From Flavobacteriales bacterium (GTDB taxonomy: Bacteria; Bacteroidota; Bacteroidia; Flavobacteriales; Flavobacteriaceae): DNA of 64,000 nt. The position numbers and the translations under genes are program-made. The notes under the pieces are model-generated. The model was not told the origin of the DNA. It worked only from the letters and a program-made list of their open reading frames with translations, and ran no database searches. Shown here piece after piece: positions 9,172-16,670 of the stretch. Each line of letters opens with the position of its first letter. Position 1 is the first letter of the stretch. The stretch spans positions 1-64,000 of the forward strand of contig JAMOUV010000004.1 in the NCBI GenBank assembly GCA_027067965.1, read 5' to 3'.

Positions 9172-9192
9172 AAACGCCCGATTCGGGCGTTT
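9172..9192 (-). terminator. Rho-independent-type hairpin downstream of reverse gyrase
   Basis: AAACGCCCG-ATT-CGGGCGTTT is a perfect 9-bp stem with a 3-nt loop. On the minus strand it lies about 60 nt beyond the reverse gyrase stop and ends in a short T run. It could act in both directions. Confidence 0.6.
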
Positions 9193-9214
9193 CAACGTTC
9201 CGGTTGGATATTTC

Positions 9215-9236
9215 GCGACGCGAGGCATCGCGTCGC
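9215..9236. repeat. Perfect inverted repeat GCGACGCGA-GGCA-TCGCGTCGC
   Basis: Nine paired bases with a 4-nt loop, far more GC-rich than the surrounding sequence. Motifs of this look occur as dispersed repeats in Bacteroidota genomes (recalled, not checked). It lies between the terminator hairpin and the reverse gyrase stop codon. Confidence 0.75.
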
Positions 9237-9253
9237 TACTATTCACTAAAACA

Positions 9254-12200
9254 CTATTTCACTGATTCACTAGGAAAAACCTTCTCATACAACCTTTCCA
9301 ATTCCTGCTTATAATCCCTCCTGCCCGCTTCAATTTCATCCATTATCCCTTCCAATTTGGCCGTAAAATCCACATTTACAAATTCTTTAAATGGCGATTG
9401 ATATACCAAATCGTTTACTTTGAAACCCAGCTTGGTGGCGAACAAAAATCCTTTGCGTTCCACCACGTATTTACGCTGTAATAATTTTTCCAGTGTCACG
9501 GCGTAGGTGGACGGCCGGCCGATGCCTTCTTCCTTCATTTTTTGGATGATATCGGCATAGGTGTAAGGCGGATATTTGGATTTTTCGGTCAAGGTTTTGT
9601 CAGCAGGATAGAGGCCTTCGCGGATTTCCGTTATATGCACGGGATAAATCAAATCGAAACCGTGTTCCAAAATGCGGGTGATAAACTCCTTTTCGACATC
9701 CAAAATGCGGAAGCGTTCTTTCAGGACACGGGTTTCTTTCATTTGCGAAGCGATAAAGCGCCGGAAAATCAAATCGTATAAACGCAAGTGTTCGTCCGAA
9801 AGTTCCATGCCGCGGCTAAGAAGGAAACTTTGCAGGTCGTCACGGTCCATGGTAGTGGTGGCGCGAATGGCTTCGTGGGCACCGTCTTCGTTGAAAGGGC
9901 GAAGTTTTACGAATGCTTCACCGAAATATTCCGTAATGTATTCCTTGGCCAAATGCATCCCCACGGGCGAAATACGGTGACTGTCCGTACGGTGGTAAGT
10001 AATATGACCTTGTTCGAATAGGTCTTGCGCCAGTTGCATGGTCTTTTGCGGCGAAAAACGAAGTTGCACGGCCGCTTCGCGCAATAAATCCGGCGTATTG
10101 AAGGGACGAACGATCAAATCGTCTTCGCTTTCGCCCGTTTTGATGACTTGAATTTCAGCGGGAATGCTTTGGAGAAATCGTTCCGCTTCGTCCCGGGTAT
10201 CGAATTCAAAATCGACGGAAATGCCGTTCAAACTAACCCGGACAATATAGATTTTCTCGTCCAAAGCGCGGGTGCGTTCGCAAATCCAATTCAATACGGG
10301 CGTTTGGACACGTCCGGCCGAAAGATGCGCATTTTTCAATTCTTTTTGGACATATTGGGAGACTTTAAAACCCACCCAACGATCGGCAATGCGGCGAACG
10401 AATTGAGCGGCGGTGCGGTGAAGGTCCACCTCACGCGGTTGGTGCAGTGCCTGTTCAAAAGCATATTTGGTGATTTCGTGAAATTCCGCTCTGCTTATGT
10501 TTTTATTGTAGGGCGTGTTGTTCAACCATAAATCGAAAGCAATTTTTTCCCCTTCGCGGTCCGGATCGGTGGCAATAAAGGTTTCGGCGGTTTCATGCGC
10601 CGCCAAATGCAATGCTTTCAGGATGTTTTCTTTCTCTTCCAATACGCGATATACCGGGACATACCGGTTGATAACGCCCCAAAGACCTTCGTTTTCGATT
10701 AAATCGAAATCATGACCGATGCTTGCGGACAGTACCAACACGCGGTCTTCCAAAAGCACTTCATAGACGCTCACCCCATTGACAATCCTTCGTCCGGGAC
10801 GGCCGTAAAAGTTGGCGATGGTTTTGGCTTTGGTAGGCGATTCCACCACGACAAAAGTGGTTTTCCACTCGATTTTTTCGTCGCTCCTGCGGGTGCGGTC
10901 GATTTCTTCCCATATTTCGCTCCATTCGATTTCATCCGCCGGTTTGAGTTCCGTTCCGGCAAACCAACGCAATTTTTTTCGCAACGAATAAAAGGCCTTT
11001 TCGTTATCTACCAGCGTTAAGGCCAAGCCTTTGGTCAGATGACCGCGATAAAACCGGCTTGTCCGTCCCGATGCTTGAATATAACCCGTTATGTCGGCCG
11101 TGATCATTTTCTCGCCGTCAAAAGCGATTTCGGGCGATTGGCGAATTTCCGTTTCAAACCGGCGCACCAAGTCCCGGAAATTTTCGGCAATGGTTTCCAG
11201 CCGCTCCCGGATTTTTTCGCTCACTTGCGGCAGAAACACATATTGTTTCATGAATTGAACATCTTGCCGGATACGTGCCGCTTGGCCCGGGTTCAATAAT
11301 TTCTTTTTGATTAAATAAGGAAAAACCGCCAGCATGATAAAATACATGCTTCGCAAATAGTCATCGTTCAGGCGGAATTCCATTTTCGGGACGCCTACAA
11401 ACAACGCATAACGCACCGCTTCGGGCAAGTCGATGCCCCGCGCCAAGGGATTGCGATAGGAAGCAAAACCGGCAAAAAAACATTCACCCCGCCTGAATGC
11501 ATCCAAATGTTCGCGAAATTCATCATAAGTATATGTACGAACGGCTTGACGATTTAGATATGCCACATATTCCGTTAAAGTTTCCCGGGTTTCGTTGCCC
11601 GGTAGAAACAGAAGGCCGCCCCGTCCCAGCCGGCGGATCCAATCTACCGATTTCTCCCAAGAAAATTCCCGGTCATACACATCCTCGATATTGCGCAGAC
11701 GCAGATTGGGTTTGCTCACTTCAAAACCCAGTAAATAGCGAAACAACAAAATCCGTCGTGAACGCGGATTGGCCGTAGCGGAACTAACAATCAAATTGCC
11801 TTTTTTCCTGCGGGACAGCCGGTCTAATTTTTCATATTCCTTCCGGTCGATATACCGAAGCGCCCGTTCCAAATCCCGGTCCGAAAAACCCACCAGCGAC
11901 AATACGTCCGTTATCTTGCGTCCGCTTTTAAGAATACTGTCCACATCGTCCACAAACACCAGGCGGAAATCCTTCCGGATAAGGTCGCGGTTTTTATACA
12001 GGAATTGCGTGGTGGTAATCAAAATATCGTATTCCCCGCGCGCGATTTGTTCCTTTTCCCGCTTTTTGCCCGTGTAGGCCAAGCCGTCAATGCCCCATTG
12101 TTGCAAGCGTTCCAATGCTTGAAAAACCAACAGTCGCGTGGGAAAAAGCAAGTAGGTATTTTTGACAAACCCCGCCAAAAGCAATCCGAAGGTTGTCTTA

Positions 12201-12499
12201 CCGATACCCGTGGGTGCCAGCATGGCAAAAGAATGTCCCAGAAAAAAACGTTTGGCCCACATCCGCTGAATGGGACTGAGATCACTACCCACCTTTTCGC
12301 GAAAAAACCGGTTAAAGCCATCCGTATTTTCGTCCGCCGTGCAAAAAGCATGATAATTTCCCAAGTTTTCGCAATCCGTTTCCCCTTCGAGTTCCGCCAT
12401 ACAACGGTCGCAAAATTCCCCCTTCGCCAAGCGCTCGGACGTAATATCGCCCCCGCATCGCGGGCATTGGTTTTTGTAGATGGCGGGTAATGGTTGCAT
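9254..12499 (-). CDS. rgy: Reverse gyrase (helicase-topoisomerase IA fusion)
   Basis: A 1081-residue ATP-dependent enzyme that introduces positive supercoils, normally found only in organisms growing at very high temperature. The order is: zinc finger C12/C15/C30/C33; helicase domain with Walker A APTGIGKT (95-102), DDVD (184-187) and SSATANPRS (~238); helicase motif VI QASGRTSRFYRG (~476); topoisomerase part from VVESPTKAKT (~547); TOPRIM TDPDREGEK (~641); active-site tyrosine in ITYHRTDSH (~830); and GIGRPSTYA near the C-terminus. The second zinc finger usually present between the topoisomerase start and TOPRIM is not seen. Sampled GC is about 47% (10081-10380) against 37% in recN (7501-7800), which suggests horizontal acquisition. 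Its last codons run into an ATTCACTA repeat. The frame is intact. Confidence 0.95.
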   Translation of the reverse strand: MQPLPAIYKNQCPRCGGDITSERLAKGEFCDRCMAELEGETDCENLGNYHAFCTADENTDGFNRFFREKVGSDLSPIQRMWAKRFFLGHSFAMLAPTGIGKTTFGLLLAGFVKNTYLLFPTRLLVFQALERLQQWGIDGLAYTGKKREKEQIARGEYDILITTTQFLYKNRDLIRKDFRLVFVDDVDSILKSGRKITDVLSLVGFSDRDLERALRYIDRKEYEKLDRLSRRKKGNLIVSSATANPRSRRILLFRYLLGFEVSKPNLRLRNIEDVYDREFSWEKSVDWIRRLGRGGLLFLPGNETRETLTEYVAYLNRQAVRTYTYDEFREHLDAFRRGECFFAGFASYRNPLARGIDLPEAVRYALFVGVPKMEFRLNDDYLRSMYFIMLAVFPYLIKKKLLNPGQAARIRQDVQFMKQYVFLPQVSEKIRERLETIAENFRDLVRRFETEIRQSPEIAFDGEKMITADITGYIQASGRTSRFYRGHLTKGLALTLVDNEKAFYSLRKKLRWFAGTELKPADEIEWSEIWEEIDRTRRSDEKIEWKTTFVVVESPTKAKTIANFYGRPGRRIVNGVSVYEVLLEDRVLVLSASIGHDFDLIENEGLWGVINRYVPVYRVLEEKENILKALHLAAHETAETFIATDPDREGEKIAFDLWLNNTPYNKNISRAEFHEITKYAFEQALHQPREVDLHRTAAQFVRRIADRWVGFKVSQYVQKELKNAHLSAGRVQTPVLNWICERTRALDEKIYIVRVSLNGISVDFEFDTRDEAERFLQSIPAEIQVIKTGESEDDLIVRPFNTPDLLREAAVQLRFSPQKTMQLAQDLFEQGHITYHRTDSHRISPVGMHLAKEYITEYFGEAFVKLRPFNEDGAHEAIRATTTMDRDDLQSFLLSRGMELSDEHLRLYDLIFRRFIASQMKETRVLKERFRILDVEKEFITRILEHGFDLIYPVHITEIREGLYPADKTLTEKSKYPPYTYADIIQKMKEEGIGRPSTYAVTLEKLLQRKYVVERKGFLFATKLGFKVNDLVYQSPFKEFVNVDFTAKLEGIMDEIEAGRRDYKQELERLYEKVFPSESVK

Positions 12500-12554
12500 G
12501 GGTGAGGTTTTGAGGGTTTAAATTACGATATTTTTTGGATTTTTTGTTTTAGGG

Positions 12555-12990
12555 TCGGCCCTTCGACGGTGGTTCGACAAGTCCTTCGATTACACTCAGG
12601 AACCACTCACCAACAGCTCAGGGGCCGGTTCTTCGGCAAACTCAGAGGCCCAGCTAATCAGAGCCTGAGCAAGGTCGAAGGCGGTGGTTCAGCCCTTCGG
12701 CAGGCTCAGGGCCTGGTCTTCAATAAACTCAAGTATCGGCCCTTCGACGGGTGGTTCGATAAGTCCTTCGATTACACTCAGGAACCACTCACCAACCGCT
12801 CAGGGGCCCGGCTAATCGGAGCCTGAGCGAAGTCGAAGGCGGGGGTTCAGGCCTTCGATAAATTCAAAAACCGGCCCTTCGGCAGGCTCAGGGCCCGGTT
12901 TTTCGACTGGCTCAGGGGCCGGACGATTGGAGCCCGATTCTGCTCGTTATGAGCTTACCAAATAGTCGAAGGCGGTTATTCGACTTGTCC
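12555..12990. repeat. Repeat block A: CTTCGACAAGCTCAGG-type palindromic repeats
   Basis: Forward cores of the type CCCTTCGGCAGGCTCAGGG occur at about 12631, 12693, 12875 and 12901. Inverted cores of the type GCCTGAGCGAAGTCGAAGGC occur at 12663 and 12821, and a broken one at 12931-12973. About 182 bp is duplicated: the stretch from 12554 (GGCCCTTCGACGG, then CTTCGATTACACTCAGGAAC) returns from 12736 with few changes. Forward and inverted cores can pair CTTCGAC with GTCGAAG and CTCAGG with CCTGAG. The block lies upstream of reverse gyrase and ends in a gene remnant. Confidence 0.9.
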
Positions 12991-13075
12991 TTCAGCTTGC
13001 AACGGAACCGGCAAAGACGAACAGGGCAACACATGTAAGACATGTAACGGAACGGGAAGAGTAAATAGGCATTAG
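12953..13075 (+). pseudogene. Remnant of a CxxCxGxG (DnaJ zinc-finger-like) small protein
   Basis: The frame ending at the TAG at 13073 reads CNGTGKDEQGNTCKTCNGTG followed by RVNRH, two DnaJ-type CxxCxGxG modules (the first has lost its leading C-x-x spacing). A stop at 12950-12952 lies just upstream, no start codon exists in frame, and the codons before CPSACNGTG are repeat sequence (GTCGAAGGC). This looks like the 3' end of a small cysteine-rich gene whose 5' part was replaced or cut by repeat block A. Confidence 0.6.
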
Positions 13076-13169
13076 AATTTATTTTCATAGTCATGTTATG
13101 CGGAATTTTTCTACTTTATAAATTGAGGAGAAATGGGCTTATTATGATTAATATAAAGAAAATTTTCTT

Positions 13170-13177
13170 TATTTTTG
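13170..13177 (+). promoter_or_regulatory. Candidate -7 box for the TlpA-like lipoprotein gene
   Basis: TATTTTTG fits TAnnTTTG and ends 18 nt before the ATG at 13196. No TTTG is seen at the -33 distance. Confidence 0.4.
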
Positions 13178-13195
13178 AAAAAATAAACATTCTTT

Positions 13196-14341
13196 ATGAA
13201 AAATTTCTTTTTTTTCGTCGTGGTATTTTTCCTCGTCGATTGTCATTCCACTAAAAAAATTATTCCCGAGAACAAACCTACCGGTATTATTATTGAAGGA
13301 AATGTAACGGGTTTCCCGGATAGCACAAAGGTATATCTCCAAAATCAATCTTTGGAAAAATATGTTGACAGTACGTTTTTAATACGCAACCGTTTTGTAT
13401 TGCGAACCCGGTTGGAACAAGACAGCATCCCCGAAGAATTATTAGTATACCTTGAAGCGAACGGTAATCCGTTTACATACGTGAATCTTTTCCTGCGCAA
13501 CGGCGACAGTGTCCGCATCAGCGGAGATAAAAATGATTTTCCATTCAACCTGAAAATAGAAGGGTCAACCACTCAAGATGAAATGAATGAATTGAGGCGC
13601 AAAGTAATACCTTATGAATTGAAATCTCAAGAATTATATGAAAAGATCATGCGATTGAAACCCGATGAAAAAACCAAACGCGACAGTCTCTACCTACTGG
13701 CAAAACAATTGGAAGATTCGGTACGGCAAGCCGAAAAGGAATATATCCTTCAACATCCCAATACTTTTGCTTCGGCTTTATTATTGAGTTATGAAAACGA
13801 TTTGTTTCCAAAAGATACCATTAAAATGTTGCTCAATCGTATGTCTCCGTTGATAAGAAAGAGTAAATACGGGAAATTATTAGAAAACCTGGTAAACAGC
13901 GGTCAAGTAGAAGAAGGCAAACCCTTCTATGATTTTACCGCCTTAGACCCCCAAGGAAAAGAAATCCGCTTTTCGGATTTGATGGAACCGGGGAAATATA
14001 TTTTATTGGAATTTACATCCGCAAGTTGTGCTCCTTGTGTCTATGCTGCTAAAGAATTAGCTGAAATCAACCGGCAATACGGAAATAAAATCAAAATCGT
14101 GAGTTTTTCGGTAGATGCATCCAAGGAAACATGGCTCCATACTATAAAAAGAGATAGCGTTACTTGGACATATTTATGGGATGGCAAAGGACGTTACAGC
14201 CCGGTTGTCATATCATATCAAGTGCAAGGCGTACCTACATTTGTATTGATTAGTCCGCAAGGGATAGTACAAAAAATGTTTTCAGGTTATGGTAAAGGCA
14301 TATTGCTTACCACACTGAAAAAAGAAGGGGTAATTGAATAA
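13196..14341 (+). CDS. TlpA-like thioredoxin-fold lipoprotein with DUF4369-type N-terminus
   Basis: A 381-residue envelope protein. A hydrophobic N-terminus ends in a lipobox (FFLVDC), so lipidation at the cysteine is likely. Residues ~30-130 resemble the DUF4369 beta domain that commonly precedes Bacteroidota thioredoxins, followed by a charged helical linker. From about residue 240 the thioredoxin-like domain begins (FYDFTALDPQGKEIRF), with the active site SCAPC near 282 and the cis-proline loop GVPTFVL. It probably reduces or isomerises disulfides of envelope proteins. It stands alone between repeat blocks A and B, so no partner is indicated. Confidence 0.85.
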   Translation: MKNFFFFVVVFFLVDCHSTKKIIPENKPTGIIIEGNVTGFPDSTKVYLQNQSLEKYVDSTFLIRNRFVLRTRLEQDSIPEELLVYLEANGNPFTYVNLFLRNGDSVRISGDKNDFPFNLKIEGSTTQDEMNELRRKVIPYELKSQELYEKIMRLKPDEKTKRDSLYLLAKQLEDSVRQAEKEYILQHPNTFASALLLSYENDLFPKDTIKMLLNRMSPLIRKSKYGKLLENLVNSGQVEEGKPFYDFTALDPQGKEIRFSDLMEPGKYILLEFTSASCAPCVYAAKELAEINRQYGNKIKIVSFSVDASKETWLHTIKRDSVTWTYLWDGKGRYSPVVISYQVQGVPTFVLISPQGIVQKMFSGYGKGILLTTLKKEGVIE

Positions 14342-14391
14342 CAAGATTTTTTTAATAAAAGGGAGAATAAATCATCCTATGAAGATCATGG

Positions 14392-14554
14392 TTCGGCCCT
14401 TAGACAAGCTCAGGGCCCGGTCGATTGGAGCCTGAGCGAAGTCAAAGGCGGGGGTTTAGCCCTTCGATAAATTCAAAAACCGGCCCTTCGGCAGGCTCAG
14501 GGACCGGTCTTTCGGCAGGCTCAAGGACCGGTCTTTTGATTAACTCAGGGGCCG
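14392..14554. repeat. Repeat block B, directly upstream of the GIY-YIG gene
   Basis: In order: a forward core (14397-14420, CCCTTAGACAAGCTCAGGG), an inverted core (14427-14449, GAGCCTGAGCGAAGTCAAAG), then four forward cores, the last two more decayed, each closed by a GG(A/G)CCGG segment. The block ends 28 nt before the start codon of the GIY-YIG gene. Similar words AATAAATCATCCTATGAA (14367-14384) and AATAAATCATCATGAA (14572-14587) flank it. Confidence 0.9.
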
Positions 14555-14582
14555 GTCATTAAGTAAACCTAAATAAATCATC

Positions 14583-14888
14583 ATGAAAGGATATGTTTAC
14601 ATTCTCAAATGCGCCGATGGAAGTTACTACACAGGTAGTACCAAAAATTTATGGAAAAGATTAATGGAGCATCAAAGTGGCGAAGGTGCCAATTACACCC
14701 GAAAGCGGCTTCCGGTGGAACTGGTATATTACGAAGAATTTAATCGAATTGATGAAGCTTTTTATAGAGAACACCAAATTAAAAAATGGAGTAGAAAGAA
14801 AAAGGAAGCATTGATAGAACGTAATTTTGAAGTGTTGAAAAAATTGTCTAAATCAAAAAGAAAGAATAAAGAGAATAGGTCTTTTTAG
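14583..14888 (+). CDS. Small GIY-YIG nuclease domain protein (YhbQ/UPF0213-like)
   Basis: A 101-residue protein made almost entirely of one GIY-YIG nuclease domain. The two half-motifs are GYVYILKC (residues 3-10) and YYTGST (15-20). Catalytic residues can be proposed as Y6, Y16, R26, H30 and E63 (YREHQIKKWSR). The C-terminus is a lysine-rich tail. Stand-alone proteins of this class have mostly unassigned roles in DNA repair or processing. The gene is flanked on both sides by CTTCGACAAGCTCAGG-type repeats, with the stop codon only a few bases before the downstream block. That arrangement suggests the nuclease and repeats form one element (inference). Confidence 0.88.
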   Translation: MKGYVYILKCADGSYYTGSTKNLWKRLMEHQSGEGANYTRKRLPVELVYYEEFNRIDEAFYREHQIKKWSRKKKEALIERNFEVLKKLSKSKRKNKENRSF

Positions 14889-14892
14889 AAAA

Positions 14893-15360
14893 GGGCCTTC
14901 GGTAAGATCAGGGGCCGGCCCTTCGATAAACTCAGGGACCAGCCCTTCAAAAAACTCAAAAAATCGGCCCTTCGACAAGCTCAGGGGCCGGTTCTTCGAC
15001 AAGCTCAGGGGCCGGCCGATTGGAGCCTGAGCGAAGTCGAAGGCAATGGTTCGGCCCTTCGACAAGCTCAGGGGCCGGTTCTTCGACAAGCTCAGGGGCC
15101 GGCCGATTGGAGCCTGAGCGAAGTCGAAGGCAATGGTTCGGCCCTTCGGCAGGCTCAGGGCCAGGATATTCGATAAACTCAAGGACCGGACCTTCGACTG
15201 GCTCAGGGACCGGCTAATTGGAGCCTGAGCAAGGTCGAAGGCGGGGGTTTAATACTTCAATAAACTCAAAGACCGGCCTTTCGACATGCTCAAGGACCGG
15301 TCTTTTGATAATAGTTAGACTCGCTCACCAAACACTCAGGGGCCGGGTAATCAGAGCCAA
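14893..15360. repeat. Repeat block C, downstream of the GIY-YIG gene, with an 87-bp tandem unit
   Basis: Forward cores CTTCGACAAGCTCAGG (or variants) alternate with inverted cores CCTGAGCGAAGTCGAAG. A unit of two forward cores and one inverted core repeats at 14965, 15052 and 15139 with a period of exactly 87 bp. The third copy diverges after its first core. The block decays towards 15360 (TCGCTCACCAAACACTCAGG). Frames that stay open through this block, on either strand, are products of the repeats and not genes. Confidence 0.92.
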
Positions 15361-15695
15361 ACCTAACTTGCATAAGAATTAATTATTATGAAATATGATC
15401 AATGAAATTTTAAATCATTTTCCATCCGAAACATGCCCCTTAAAATGACAAATATCATGGGATAAAAAAAATTTATGTGATTTTAATCTTTATCAAACTT
15501 TATTCTTGCAATATGCTGACAATTAGCATATTATTGTTTGTTCGACCAAATTATTGTGTGGGGCATAAAAAGATTTTAAAGTAAATTATAGGAGATAAAA
15601 CTTCTTAAAACCTTACATTTTTTCGATGATTTTTACCGGATTTCTATCAACTTCCGAAAAAAACTTAAATTTGTATTTCAAAAAAACAAAAAATT
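15361..15695. other. AT-rich intergenic region before fabI
   Basis: No coding frame or RNA gene is supported. A TATTCTTG word at 15501-15508 and the candidate fabI -7 box at 15666 are the only signals seen. Confidence 0.5.
15666..15673 (+). promoter_or_regulatory. Candidate -7 box for fabI
   Basis: TAAATTTG fits TAnnTTTG and would place the transcript start about 15-20 nt before the fabI ATG. There is no clean TTTG at the -33 distance. Confidence 0.45.
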
Positions 15696-16523
15696 ATGGC
15701 CTATAATTTACTGAAAGGAAAGAAAGGAATTATTTTTGGAGCGCTGGACGAGAATTCCATTGCATGGAAAGTGGCTGAAAAGGCCCATGAAGAAGGTGCT
15801 CAATTTGTTTTAACTAATGCCCCCGCCGCCATGCGTTTGGGAGAGATTAATGAACTTGCCGAAAAAACAGGCAGTGAAATAATCCCCGCAGACGCCACGA
15901 GTTTGGAAGATTTGGAAAATCTCATAGACAAGTCCATGGAAATCCTGGGTGGAAAATTGGATTTTGTTCTACATTCAATCGGTATGTCACTGAACGTCCG
16001 TAAAAAACGGCCTTATACCAACTTGCGATATGATTGGTTAACCAAAGGTTGGGACGTATCGGCCGTTTCGTTTCATAAATTAATGCAATTACTCTACAAT
16101 AAAGAAGCCATGAACGAATGGGGCTCCATTGTAGCATACACATACATTGCAGCCCAACGGGTCTTTCCCGATTACAACGATATGGCGGATAACAAAGCGT
16201 ATTTGGAAAGCATCGCACGTAATTTCGGATACTGGTTCGGAAAGAAATTCAAAGTACGAGTCAATACCATTTCGCAGTCTCCTACCCCGACTACGGCAGG
16301 TAAGGGCGTGAAAAGTTTTGAAATTTTCTTGGATTATGCCGATAAAATGTCGCCTTTGGGCAACGCTACCGCCGAAGATTGTGCCGATTATACCATTACG
16401 CTTTTCTCGGATTTGACCCGTAAAGTAACCATGCAAAACCTCTTTCACGACGGCGGTTTTTCCACCACCGGCGTATCGAAAGAAATCATGGAAATCTTTA
16501 CGAAAAATTCCGGCTCGAAATAA
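15696..16523 (+). CDS. fabI: Enoyl-[acyl-carrier-protein] reductase (NADH) FabI
   Basis: A short-chain dehydrogenase that reduces trans-2-enoyl-ACP in the last step of each type II fatty-acid elongation round; the target of triclosan-type inhibitors. 275 residues. The nucleotide-binding start GIIFGALDENSIAWKVA is the FabI variant of the Rossmann motif. The catalytic set is Y150, Y160 and K167, keeping the FabI Y-x6-Y-type spacing (10 and 7 residues). QSPTPTTAGKG resembles the substrate loop of Bacteroidota FabI. Expressed alone, with no acyl-carrier gene adjacent. Confidence 0.94.
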   Translation: MAYNLLKGKKGIIFGALDENSIAWKVAEKAHEEGAQFVLTNAPAAMRLGEINELAEKTGSEIIPADATSLEDLENLIDKSMEILGGKLDFVLHSIGMSLNVRKKRPYTNLRYDWLTKGWDVSAVSFHKLMQLLYNKEAMNEWGSIVAYTYIAAQRVFPDYNDMADNKAYLESIARNFGYWFGKKFKVRVNTISQSPTPTTAGKGVKSFEIFLDYADKMSPLGNATAEDCADYTITLFSDLTRKVTMQNLFHDGGFSTTGVSKEIMEIFTKNSGSK

Positions 16524-16532
16524 TCATTCATA

Positions 16533-16592
16533 TTTTTATTTTGGCATTATTCTTTTTACTCCTTTTTATTTTGGCATTATTCTTTTTACTCC
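16533..16592. repeat. Perfect 30-bp tandem duplication after fabI
   Basis: The 30-bp unit starting TTTTTATTTTGGCATTATTC occurs twice with no mismatch (16533-16562 and 16563-16592), in the gap between fabI and the DUF3810 gene. It looks like a recent slippage or duplication. Confidence 0.9.
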
Positions 16593-16670
16593 GGTAAATC
16601 CCTATTCCATCTTAAAACCGAATATTTGCCTATATTTTTTTATTTTGCCATCAATATTAAATTATTTTAA

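Larger units (their letters stand above)
8833..9253. other. Gene-free AT-rich stretch with short direct and inverted repeats
   Basis: The stretch holds repeated TTCATACGAATTTTTG-like and ATTCACTAA-like words, including TTATTCACTAATTCACTA near 9100. It also has a TTGTTCATTGTTCATTGTTC run near 9140, a terminator hairpin, and a perfect inverted repeat at 9215-9236. A similar ATTCACTA cluster at 9239-9272 overlaps the last codons of the reverse gyrase gene. No coding frame here looks real. Confidence 0.7.

Noticed and set aside
9254-12499. Reverse gyrase region as archaeal contamination
   Set aside because: The gene is flanked on both sides by ordinary Bacteroidota genes and repeats with no visible join. 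Coverage data would still be needed to exclude it fully.
14853-15217. Open frames on both strands through repeat block C
   Set aside because: Their peptides are direct readings of the 87-bp tandem unit and carry no recognisable domain.
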